Source: Pyropia haitanensis (Eukaryota > Rhodophyta > Bangiophyceae > Bangiales > Bangiaceae). From it: a stretch of DNA of 64,000 nucleotides. Under the pieces are notes generated by a model that saw only the letters and a list, made by a program, of their open reading frames with translations, did not search any database and was not told the origin of the DNA. Both the position numbers and the translations under genes were made by a program. This document shows, in pieces, positions 20,891 through 29,800 of the stretch. The first letter of the stretch is position 1; each line of letters opens with the position of its first letter. The stretch covers positions 1,116,001-1,180,000 of the forward strand of contig SDUX01000010.1 of assembly GCA_008729055.1 (NCBI GenBank), read 5' to 3'.

Positions 20891-21465
20891 CTCAGGCGGC
20901 GCAGCCGGCTGCCAAGTCGGCCGCTGACGGCGGCGGCGCGGGTGGGGGCGTCGGCGGCGTCGCCGCGGGTGCCGGCGGCGGCGGCGGCGGCACGGCGCCG
21001 CTGCCGCCCGTGGCGGCCGGTGGCGTCGCCGCCAGCAGCGGTGGCGGCGTCGTCATCAGCAGCGCCAGCGGCGGCGGTGGCGGCGGCAGCCAGCCACCCC
21101 CATCGTCTGGGAGCACCAGCGGTGGCGCCGGTGGCGGTGCGGGAGCGCCGCCGCCGCCGCCGCCGCCTGGCGACGGGCAGATGAAGATTAGCGCCGCGCG
21201 GCCGCGGGGCAAGAAGGCGCCCCCACCGCCGCCACCGCCGCCACCGCCACCACCACCACCACCACCACCACCACCACCGCCTGCATCGTCGGCGGCGGCT
21301 GGTGGCGCGCCCTCTTCCGCGGCGCAAAGAAGTAGTGGCGGCGGCGGCGGTGGGGACGGGGGTGGCGGTGCCGCCACCGCGGCCGCGTCGAGTGGCGGTG
21401 CTGACGGGGGCGACCGCGGCGGCACCGCCGACGCGGGCAGCGGTGAGCCGCCGCCACGGCCCTAG
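19948..21465 (+). CDS. Probable C-terminal tail of the MscS channel (low complexity, polyQ)
   Basis: This frame takes over at the C-run near 19911-19930 and stays open to the TAG at 21465, where T/C-rich 3' UTR-like DNA begins; no such sequence follows the 20023 stop. Residues shortly after the junction (KLDEALYVKPPPGVARAA) look like real protein. The tail is otherwise Ala/Gly/Pro-rich, with a Gln run of about 23 residues and two copies of a short motif, GQMRIMAAPPSDRR and GQMKISAARPRGKK, about 140 residues apart. No fold is expected. I infer a cytosolic regulatory tail of the channel. A separate gene starting at the ATG at 19948 is the alternative. Confidence 0.5.
20821..20890 (+). repeat. 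(CAG)n trinucleotide repeat coding for polyglutamine
   Basis: About 23 CAG/CAA codons in the frame of the channel tail; three or so CAA interruptions are visible. Candidate length-variable microsatellite. Confidence 0.9.
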
Positions 21466-22137
21466 CGGCGGCGTGTCCCGGCGTGCTTCTCTCTCTCTTC
21501 TCTCTCCTCCCGCTCCCGTCTCATCCCTTTTCGTATTTTTTTTTTTTTGCTCCCTCCGTGTCCCTTGTTCTCGTTCTCTCCCTCATTTCTTTCTTTCACC
21601 CGTGCACTGCCGGCCCCTCTTTCCGTGCGGCCGCTGTGCGCGCCGAATTTTTTTTGATGCAAAGACCCCCCCTGCGCTTTGCCTCGCGGCCCCCCAGCGC
21701 GGCGCCTCTCAGACGCCCCCCCAAGCTTTGCGCTCCCCCCCCCCTCCGCACCCACCTCCGGCTCCCCCCCCCCCCCCCCTCCGGCTCCCCCTCCCCCCCC
21801 CCTCCGGCTCCCCCCCCCCCCGTACCGCGGCACCGTCGGGTCCACCTCCGCCGCGTACGCGTCGACCCCCCCCACCACCACCCGCACGTCCACACACCCG
21901 CCCTGCGTCAGGAAGGCGGCAAAGCCCGCCGCCTCCACCCCCGTGTGCCCCACCACCAGCACCGCCGCGGCGGCGTCGAGGCCCGCCCGGTCCGCCTCCC
22001 ACGCGGCGGCCCACCCGTCAAAGCCGTCCAGGGGGAGGTGCACCAGCCGGCAGCCGCTGCCCGGCGCTGGCCGCAGCGGCGCGTAGGCCACCTCGGCGGC
22101 GGAGCGCACGTCGACGACCTGGACGCCGGGGGGGGGC

Positions 22138-22196
<59 letters not shown>

Positions 22197-22481
22197 GCCG
22201 CCGGCCACAGGCGGCGGCGCCGACAGGGCGGCGCCCAGCTCGGCGGCCGTCGCCGTCGACGCCGCCGCCGCGTGCGCGGTGACGCGGAGGAGGTGCCAGC
22301 CAAACGGCGTGGCGACCTTGACCACCGACCCCGGCGGGTGGCCCGCGGCGGCCGCCTCAAACGCGGGCGTCATGGTGCCCGGCGGGAACCAGCCAACGTC
22401 CCCGCCCGCCGCCGCGGACGGGCACGTCGACAGCGCGGCGGCGACGGCGGCAAACGCGGCGTCCGCCCCGTCCCCGCCGCC

Positions 22482-22537
<56 letters not shown>

Positions 22538-23143
22538 CGGCGTCGGCGTCGCCGCCCGCGGCGGCGGCGTAGGGCGGCAGCGACGACAGGTGCGCCCAGG
22601 CGCCGTCGGCCATCGCGGCGGTCGCGACGAGCAGGTGCCGCGCGCGCACCGCCGACAGCGGCGACCGCACCGCCGCCGCCGCCGGTGGGGTGTAGAGCAC
22701 CGTTGCGGGCGGCAGCGGCGCGTCGGCGGCGCTGGCGTCCCCACCACCGCCGCCGCCGCCGCCGCCGCTGCTGCCGCCGCCGCCGTCACGGTCGGCGGCA
22801 GTGGCACGGGCGGCGGTGCCGTCAGCGGCGGCGGTGGCGGTGGTGGGGGCGGCGGCGGCGGCGGCGGCGGCAGCGGCAGCGGGCCGACCCGCCACGCCGC
22901 CGCCGTCGTTGGCCGCGGCGGCCGCCGCGGATGCCAGCAGCGGCTGCCGCCGCGGCCGCCGTCGCGGCGCGCGGCGGCGGCTGCCGGTCGGCGGCGGCGG
23001 CGGCGGCGGCGGCAGCGGCGGCCGGCGCGTCACGGCCGGCGCGCCGCCGAGGGTGACCCGCCGCGGCGGGTGGGGGTGGAGGGGGGGTGTGGGGGAGAGG
23101 AACGCGACGGCAGGGGGGCAGGGGGGGGGTGGTCGCGACGCAT
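21462..23143 (-). CDS. Parvulin (PpiC)-rhodanese fusion protein, plastid type
   Basis: The order parvulin-type peptidyl-prolyl isomerase then rhodanese matches plant plastid 'rhodanese-like/PpiC domain-containing protein 12'. The parvulin part runs from VRARHLLVATAAMADG to DVGWFPPGTMTPAFEAA and TPFGWHLLRV. The rhodanese part begins VQVVDVRSAAEVAYAPL and ends near VDPTVPRY. The usual active-site Cys loop reads VVGHTGVEAAGF here, so the catalytic Cys seems replaced by His, Thr or Gly; sulfur transfer is doubtful. A transit-like stretch AVAFLSPTPPLHP precedes the domains. The best ATG (23143, context CCACCATGC) is one frame off and needs a correction in the C-run at 23121-23129. Past PRY the frame continues Gly-rich to 21462, probably beyond the true end, and meets the channel gene tail to tail. 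Confidence 0.75.
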
Positions 23144-23924
23144 GGTGGCCGGGGGTGGGGAGCGGACGGGCGACTGGGGGGGGGGGGGGGAGAGAGCACG
23201 GGGGCGGGTGACGGCGGGGCGGCGACGGGCGGGGCCGACAGGTGGGTGGTGGGGGGGAGGCGGGCGGTGGGCGGCCAAGGCGTTGGTCGGGCGGCGCGGC
23301 GGGGTGGCGGAGGGGGAGCGGGCGCACCGCAAGGGGGCGGCCGTCGGTGTGGCGCAGGGGTGGGGGGGCGTGGCGGCGGGACCGGCCGCGGGCGGGCGGG
23401 GGGGGTCGACGGGCGCGTCTCGGGCCGCGCCGCGCCCGCGGGCGGCCATGATGGCGCCCGCGGGCGGCCAATCACGGGCCACGCGGCGCGCCGGGCGGGG
23501 CGCGCCGCCGCGCCGCGGGGGGGGGGGGCGGGCGTGGTGGGCGCGCCGGGCCGGCCGCCGGCAGCTGCTGCCGGGGGGCGGCGGTGCCAACGGGCGGGGG
23601 CGGGGCAACGGACACCAGCGGAGCGGGGAAAAAAAAAAAAAAAAAACAAGAAAAAAAGAGGGAGCACCCGGTCACGTCTCCCGTGCGTACATGGGACGGG
23701 CGCGGGAGCGGGGTTGGGGCGGCCGGCCAGGCTGAACAGGGCGGGGGGGGGGGGGGGTCGCCCAGCGGCGGTCGCAGGGGCGGGCGGGCGCCGCGGCGGC
23801 GCGTGCCGCCCCCCACTGCCGCCGCCGCCGCCGCCGCCGCCGCCGCGGCCGCTGCTGCCGCCGCCGCGGCCGCTGCGGCTGCTGCCGCCGCCGCGAGGCG
23901 GTGCCCCGCCCCCCCCCCCCCCCC
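23144..23924. other. Intergenic region with an A/T homopolymer
   Basis: G-rich on the top strand (C-rich on the strand of the flanking - genes), with a run of A near 23631-23647. It should contain the leader of the parvulin-rhodanese gene and the 3' UTR of ISD11. No separate gene is seen. Confidence 0.4.
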
Positions 23925-24305
23925 TCACGCGCCGGCCGGCGCGGCCGGCGCGGCCGGCCGGGCGGCGCCCTCGAGCACCGTCGGCGGCGGCGCGTACATG
24001 CGGCTGATCGCCGCCTGCCGGCGGACGACGCCCAGCTGGGTGAGGCCCCACGCGTACGCTTCGGGCACGCCCGCCGCATCCCTGGCGAGCCAAAAAAAAA
24101 CAAAAAAAAACAAAAGAAACGAAAAGGAGGGGGGGGGGAGGGGGGGGGGGGGGGGTACCGGGTGTGTGGGGTACGCCGTGGGGGGTAGGGGGACAAGGGG
24201 GGGGGGTGAGCGACGACCAGCAGCACCAGGCACACGGCGGGAAGGGCAACAGGCAAAACGGGCGTCAGCAGGGGGGCCTGGGATACACAGGGGGGGGGTG
24301 GCGGT

Positions 24306-24336
<31 letters not shown>

Positions 24337-24858
24337 GTGACGGCGGCGGCGGGGCCGTGAGGGGGAGGGCGGCTGCCCTCCCACCCGCCACGGGCGTAGC
24401 CCGCCCCGGCGGTCGCAGGCGGTGCCGGCGGAGCGCGCGCGCCGCCCTGGTCGGCGCGGGGGGGGAACCGCGGCGGCGCCCGCCGCCGCGGGGGGGAACC
24501 GCCGCACCACCGTCGGCGCCGAGGCGTGTGGTCATCACACGCCTCTCCCGCCCCCCCGCCCCCCCGCCCCACACGCACAAGCAGATGGAGAAACAGACGC
24601 ACAAAAAAAAAAAAAAAAAAGCAAGACAGCAGGTCTTCCCCCCCCCCATCAGCTCTCCGCCGCCGCGTCCCTCTCAGGCGCCGACAGAGCAGCAGCCATA
24701 GCGTACCGCTTCACCCGAAACTCCTCGGCCGTCCGCCGCCGCGCGTGCGCCCGAAAGTTATAGTCGGCAAAGCCGCGGCCCGCCGACAAGAGCGACCGGT
24801 ACAGCCGTAGGATGTCGGTGCGGGAGACGGTGGCGGCGGCGGCCGCGGCGGAGGTCAT
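23925..24858 (-). CDS. ISD11/LYRM4-like LYR protein, two exons
   Basis: Small mitochondrial LYR protein that stabilises the cysteine desulfurase (NFS1) in Fe-S cluster assembly; this role is family knowledge. Exon 1 (24858-24686) gives MTSAAAAAATVSRTDILRLY, the LYR motif, and then FADYNFRAHARRRTAEEFR, which aligns with the YNYR...RR...FR region of ISD11. Exon 2 (24081-23925) gives WGLTQLGVVRRQAAISRMY, matching the LGV(I/L)(R/K)RQ...Y block of the family, and ends PAAPAAPAGA. Phases agree for a GT donor at 24685 and an AG acceptor ending at 24082, giving 109 residues (human about 91). Without splicing, exon 1 runs into a stop after PERDAAAES. The donor choice is slightly uncertain; the acceptor, after a long T-rich tract, is clear. 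Confidence 0.82.
24082..24685 (-). other. Intron of the ISD11-like gene
   Basis: 604 bases in sense orientation from GTCGGC to CTCGCCAG. The sense strand is rich in C and T runs, with a T tract interrupted by single G bases just before the acceptor. It splits the conserved LYR protein between the FR block and the LGV block. One of only two introns I can place with confidence, and long for such a compact genome. Confidence 0.7.
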
Positions 24859-25497
24859 GGTTCTTCCAGCAAGATAAAAAGAGGAGGGGAGGGGGGGGGA
24901 GGAGGGGAGGGACAGAGTGACGCTGAGTTAAAGACAGGGGCGGGAAAGGTGGAAAGCAGAGGGGCCGGGGGGGGGGACGGGGAGAGAGGGGGGTGGAGAG
25001 GGGCGGGGGGATGGGCGTGGTGGCACAGGGACGCTCGACCGCGGCGGTTGGCCTGGATGGGGACACCGGCGGTCACGTTGTGGGCGGAACCGGCCGTCAC
25101 ACCACAAACAGGTGCAACTGCTGGCCTGGAGCACGCGCGCGAAAAGTCCATCCCCGAATTGTGAGGGGGTCAATACCAGCGGGGCATGGAAGTTGCTCAT
25201 TGACGAGAACACGCGAGAGTCCAAGAGTACACGTGGCTCCCAGACTCTGAGCGTTTCCACCCTTCATCGGCCAAAAATTGATCTGCACGTGGTCACGGGT
25301 GAGACCCCACAGCGCCGTCGCTCGGAGGAAGGTCCCGCGCGGCCGTCGGCTACGACTTTATCGCAGAGCGCCGTTCCACTCCCCCCCCCCTCCCCTGCGA
25401 CGACGCCCACTCACGAAGCGCAAGAACGTGCAGGGTCCGCCGGGCGGGCAGCGGCGAGCGGCGGCGGAGGCACGGGGGGGCGTGGGGGGTATATAAC
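24859..25497. other. Intergenic, upstream of ISD11
   Basis: G-rich on the top strand up to about 25020, then more balanced sequence. No recognisable gene on either strand. Promoter of the ISD11-like gene is expected near 24860-25000. Confidence 0.4.
25490..25496 (+). promoter_or_regulatory. TATA-like box before the hairpin cluster
   Basis: TATATAA directly upstream of the hairpin cluster at 25498. Rare in this GC-rich DNA, and suggestive of a start site for a small transcript, but no transcript is evident from sequence. Confidence 0.3.
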
Positions 25498-25608
25498 ATG
25501 TGATCAAACGCCCCCCAAAGGTCCTGGGGGGTGTCTGATGACAGGGGGGATCGAACCCCCCACAGTACCTGTGTCGGGGGTTGGATCACACTTTATCAAA
25601 CGCCTCCA
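25498..25608. repeat. Hairpin cluster flanked by direct repeats
   Basis: Two GC hairpins follow each other: CCCCCC with GGGGGG at about 25512-25535, and GGGGGG-ATCGAA-CCCCCC at about 25545-25562. The pair is bracketed by a direct repeat ATCAAACGCC at about 25504 and 25595, and by short inverted ends (TGTGATC and GATCACA). The loop sequence GGTTCGATCC on the minus strand resembles a Pol III B box, yet no cloverleaf can be folded around it. It could be a small structured RNA, a miniature element or an attachment-like site. Confidence 0.4.
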
Positions 25609-25993
25609 AGTCGATTAGCGACCTGTTTTCTGCGGCATTTTGCCATGTCGCGGCGGCCCGTATCGGCGTTTTTGATTCCGCAGGGGCCGTTTTTTCACTG
25701 CACGCACCGCACTCGGAAAGCTAGGGGTCTTGGAACCACTTCCGGAGCACTTTCTTCGGCTGAGAGCGTGTATGACGTACTCGTCCACATCTTCGCCCAA
25801 GCCGATATCACCCGAGTCGTGGAAAACGTCTCCTGGATGGAAAAACATGCTCTTTTTTTGCACGCTGCGTGCGGCGTGCAGCGAGTGCAGGAGGAGTGCG
25901 ATCACAGCGTCCGTCGGCCCATTCTCAAATGACATGGAATGACGCTCCTGGCCAAAGAGCATACTCTGCCGTAGGCAGGACGTTCTCCAATCA

Positions 25994-26145
25994 GAGCACG
26001 TCTAACGGTGCGCGCTATCTGTATCTGTATCTCCAAATCGGCGTTGCGCACGTCTAACGGTGATGGGAATCTGTATATGCATCTCCAAATTTGTATCTCT
26101 ATCTGTATTCGAGGGGTCATTTGCAGATACAGATACAGATAGAGA
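25994..26145 (+). repeat. Left terminal inverted repeat, with internal duplication
   Basis: Contains two copies of CACGTCTAACGGT (about 25997 and 26049) and, beyond them, TATCT- and AGATACAG-rich sequence able to fold back on itself (about 26080-26143). It pairs with the right repeat at 26795-26896. Confidence 0.65.
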
Positions 26146-26334
26146 AGCCAATCAAAACGCTTCGTTCGCTCCGGCATGTGGACTTGACCGGGCTTGTCGG
26201 AACAAGTGTGCCCATTGTCTGGGGTCCCCCTCCCTTCACGAACGTACTCCGCGCCTTGGCGCGCCCGCGCCGCGTCGCGCTAGACGCGGGGCTGCCTGCT
26301 CCCCCTTCCCTCTTCAACACGCCCCCCTGCCACG

Positions 26335-26730
26335 ATGCAGCCGGCGCAGTCGGGGGAGGAGCCCGCGACCGTTCGCGGAACCAACTTTTCGCCCCTGGAA
26401 GACCTCGCGCTTGCGCGTTGCTTCCTCAGGGCCTCTCAATGCGTGACAGACATGGACGCTGAGCAGATGTGAGACAAGGTGGCGGCGCTTTACGCAGCGC
26501 AGCCAGAAGCTGGTGCTCCAAGGACGGCACACAGCTTGCGCTGTCGGTGGAGCCCTCTCCAACGAGCGGCGCAGAAGTACATTGCCGCCGACAAACTGTA
26601 CAGGGCGGCCATCCCTTCTGGGCAGTCCGAGGCCGACGTCATCGCAAACGTGCAAGAGCTTTATCGGCGGAGCAACAAGACGAAGGGCAAGCTTGCTCCT
26701 AGGACAGATGTGGGCCGGGCGCCAGGGGCG
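26335..26730 (+). pseudogene. Broken Myb/SANT-like (NAM-associated) protein of the TIR element
   Basis: From the ATG at 26335 the frame gives RGTNFSPLEDLALARCFLRA, an in-frame TGA at 26470, and then continues DKVAALYAAQ, RTAHSLRCRWSPLQRAAQKY and GQSEADVIANVQELYRRSNK. Family members start with the GTNF(S/T)xxEDxxLxRAxL block, followed by the (R)SLxxRWxxIQxxVxKF block, as in plant 'NAM-associated' or Myb/SANT-like proteins that accompany PIF/Harbinger transposases. The stop and the loss of the expected spacer before DKVAALY show that it is not functional. It sits wholly inside the terminal repeats. Confidence 0.6.
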
Positions 26731-26794
26731 CATACGTTGGACTGTCACGCTCACAATTGTTGGACGTCTCTCAGAGTACATGTGCTTACATCCC

Positions 26795-26896
26795 AGATAG
26801 AGATACAGATGGACTTGACCGTTAACGTGCCCATCTCTATCTGCAAACAGAAATACAGATTTGGAGATAGAGATAGCGCAACCGATAGACGTGCTC
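26795..26896 (-). repeat. Right terminal inverted repeat
   Basis: The reverse complement matches the left end from the outermost GAGCACGTCTA through TATCTCCAAAT into TTTGCAGATA-type sequence. The match is imperfect, with several substitutions and short gaps, so the insertion is not very recent. Confidence 0.65.
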
Positions 26897-26899
26897 TCA

Positions 26900-29800
26900 G
26901 AGATGGGATGCCACCCGAAAACCACACATCTGCTGACGGTTTCAATTTACGTTCCAGGCCTTTAGCTAACAAATGTATCCACAATTTGTGAAGGACCTGG
27001 CGGCGCACGCGACGTGCATCGACGGAAGACTTGGTTTTTGGTCCTTCGATGCACTCGGCGCGTAAGCCGGGAAGGGGCCGGTGCACGATCCGGGGCGGGT
27101 TACGGGATAGACCCCACAGTGCGGGCGGGAGGGGGGCAAGCGGGCAAGAAGGGGAGCGGGGCGCCGCCACCGCTGCGGGGAGACTCGCGCGGCGCTATCC
27201 CTCCCCCCATACCCCTCCCCCTTCCCCCCCCCCCCCCCCCGGCCGTCCCCTCTCGCAGCCCAAACGCCAAACGACAGCGAGTGGACCGCGCTCGCCGACG
27301 GCTCGCCGCGCCCGCCGCGGCTGCTGCAGCGGTGGCAGCGGCGGCGGCGTCCCCATGTGGCGGCGAGGGAGCGCGCGGCGAGAGCGGCCTCGACTGGAAA
27401 GGCAATGACGGCCGGCCCGCAGCCGCCGTCCCCCGCCGCGACTTGACCAGTCGCCGTCGGTCCACGGCCGTCGCTGCGGCGTCGCCTCGCTGCGTCGACA
27501 CGCACGGCGCCGCGCGGGCGCTTTGCACGCGACGCGAGCTGGGTGGCGCCGCCGTCACTGGCGGCTGGCGCCACCGCCCCGCCGGCGTGGCGGGGCGCGC
27601 CACTCTCGGCACGCGCCGGCCGTCGCGCACGGGCGCGCCCCTACAGAGCGGGTCCCGCCGCGCCGTGCGGGCCGCGCCGGTTGCCACCGCCAGCCGCGCT
27701 CGCCGCTGGCCGCGGGAGCACAAAATAGTAAAGAGGAGAACGGGGCGTGCGAGTGCGGGATGGTAAGGACTCGGGGTAGTTGGCAGCGGCGCCCATGCAG
27801 GGCGTAGTTCAACCCTCCTCCGATGGACGACGAGTGCATCGTCCGCCGCTCTCGCGATCTGGAAGAGCGGTGAGGGGGGTGACGTGTGGCGGCTACGAAC
27901 CGTACCCCTCATACTCCCCGGCGTCCTTCGGGGGACTCACCCCTCCTATATGGCTGTAGTACTGGTGAGCCATGACTTCATTGAACCGCCGTTCGATGGG
28001 TGGGCGCCGGCCACAGCCGCGACGAGCGCGCGCGAGCGGCACAGACCATCTTGAGGGCACGACCGATGCAGCGCCAAATGTCATCCCTACACCCCCCCCC
28101 TCTGACTAAATGCACCCCATCCGCCAGAGGTGATCGTCCACCGCTCCCCCCGCCCCTCCACCCGCGGATGGCAAGCCCCGCCGCAGCCGTTGGGGTCCAG
28201 CGGACTCGCCGGGTGCGGTGGTGTGAGCCTTCCATTTCCCTCGCCCCCGGTCACAGCATAACAGAGAGAAGCAAGCGCCGCAGTGTGCCAGTGACAGTTT
28301 TTTACTTGGTTGGGTTGCGGAAAAACAAACAAGGAAAGAAATGAAACAACACGCCCACCCGTGGGGAAAGCAACACGGGTGTCCCACTTGACCTAGAGAA
28401 AGACGACAAGGTGCGGAGGCGAAGCTTGCGCAGGGAGGATGGCGGGGGCGCGAAAGACGACGGACGTGCCGGCCAGAGCGACAAGTGGGGAGAGCAGTGT
28501 GCGGCGGGTCGTGATAAAGGGGGCGGCGCGGTACCGCCCCGCAGCCCGCACGCCGTCCGCCAACTGCGCACCCCGCTCGGCCGGCCGTCTGTCCAGTCTG
28601 CGCCCCACCCCGGGCACGAACGTACCCGGCCGCGCGCCGCCACGACCAAAGTCAATCTGAAGGAGTTACGAGGGGAAAGGCGGCAATACCAAAGCAAAAC
28701 CGCGCAGCCGTCAGGGTCCGCTGTCGCGCCTCTGCAAACCCCTGCACGCTTTCCGTGGGCGGCCATTCGAACTCCCCCACCGCTAAGTAGGCAGGGCGGG
28801 GGGGGGGAAGGACGGAACGGATCTTTGGACGGGGCGGAACCCTGTGCCATCATGTGCCCGTACCGGCCGCTTGGCTGATCCCCCAGCCGCGGTCCCACTC
28901 CTCGCCGTACCCCTGCTCGTCCGCCCGCCCCCTCCCAGCCGTACCCCTGCTCGCCCGCCCGCCCCCTGAAGGCTGAATCCCCGGCCTTTTGGCCGACCGT
29001 CGGCCCTCCGACTGAGTGCTATATTCGGATACGCCCATCAGGTGCTGTCACTGCTCGAGCGTGCGGCGGCCCGCACCACGCGCCAGTTGGCGGAAGTCGG
29101 GGGGCCGGAAAGGAGCGGACAGATCAGCCAAGCCATGGGGGATGTGGCCGCCTTCCCCAGCGGCTGGGCCCACTGGCTCCATGCCACTCGCCGCGTGGTG
29201 CCGACCGACCGTCACGCAAAATCGCTGCGCTGCCGGCCAATGTAGTGAGGGGCGCGGCTGGGCGCTTGTCCGGCCAACTGGTGGGCTGCTCTACCCCCCG
29301 GCAGCCATGATCTACCATGCCCCCCCACGTGGGGCTGCGTGGTGCGCCAACCACCCAGCGCGCGTCCTTTCAGCGTGTAAGGGGTGACCCCGCAGTGGCA
29401 ACCGTCGAAGGAGCGTAGGCGACGCCCACCCACCACGCACCCACACCGTTCAAAGGGGGAACCAGCCACGCCGCCCGACTTTGGCCGACGGGCCGGACGG
29501 CTGCAGCGTCTCTACACGATCGCTGGCGGTGCCGCACTTCGGCCGTTGCCGTGATAGGAAGTTCCTTCCTGTTCCTGTGGCGGCGCAGGGGGGCGGAAGC
29601 GAGCCGCCCTGCGGTGTCCGAGCAGAGTGACGTGGCACCAAAATTTTCACGGGTTTTTCTCCTTTTTTCTTTCCCATCTTCCGCAGAGGAGACAAAGGGG
29701 GGACCTTCTCCCCGTGAAGCGGGCTACGGTGTGACCTGTAGGCAAAGCAAAAAGCCGGTGGGCAGCGTGCTTGCATTCTAGGTCCTAGCGCCACTGTCGG

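Larger units (their letters stand above)
25994..26896. mobile_element. TIR element, PIF/Harbinger-like, 903 bp
   Basis: The ends are inverted: the left begins GAGCACGTCTAACGGTGCGC and the right, read backwards, begins GAGCACGTCTATCGGTTGCG. Both continue into TATCT.TATCTCCAAAT and an AGATA/ACAGAT-rich stretch, giving terminal inverted repeats of roughly 100 bases or more. The element is bounded by TCA on each side (25991-25993 and 26897-26899), a 3-bp target duplication as used by PIF/Harbinger elements. The left end carries an internal duplication of CACGTCTAACGGT. The interior has lower GC than its surroundings and a broken Myb/SANT-like frame. No transposase is present, so this copy is non-autonomous. 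Confidence 0.65.

Noticed and set aside
25515..25600. tRNA gene on the minus strand, suggested by the T-arm-like GGGGGTTCGATCCCCC
   Set aside because: No matching acceptor strand, D-arm or anticodon arm can be found upstream at the right distance.
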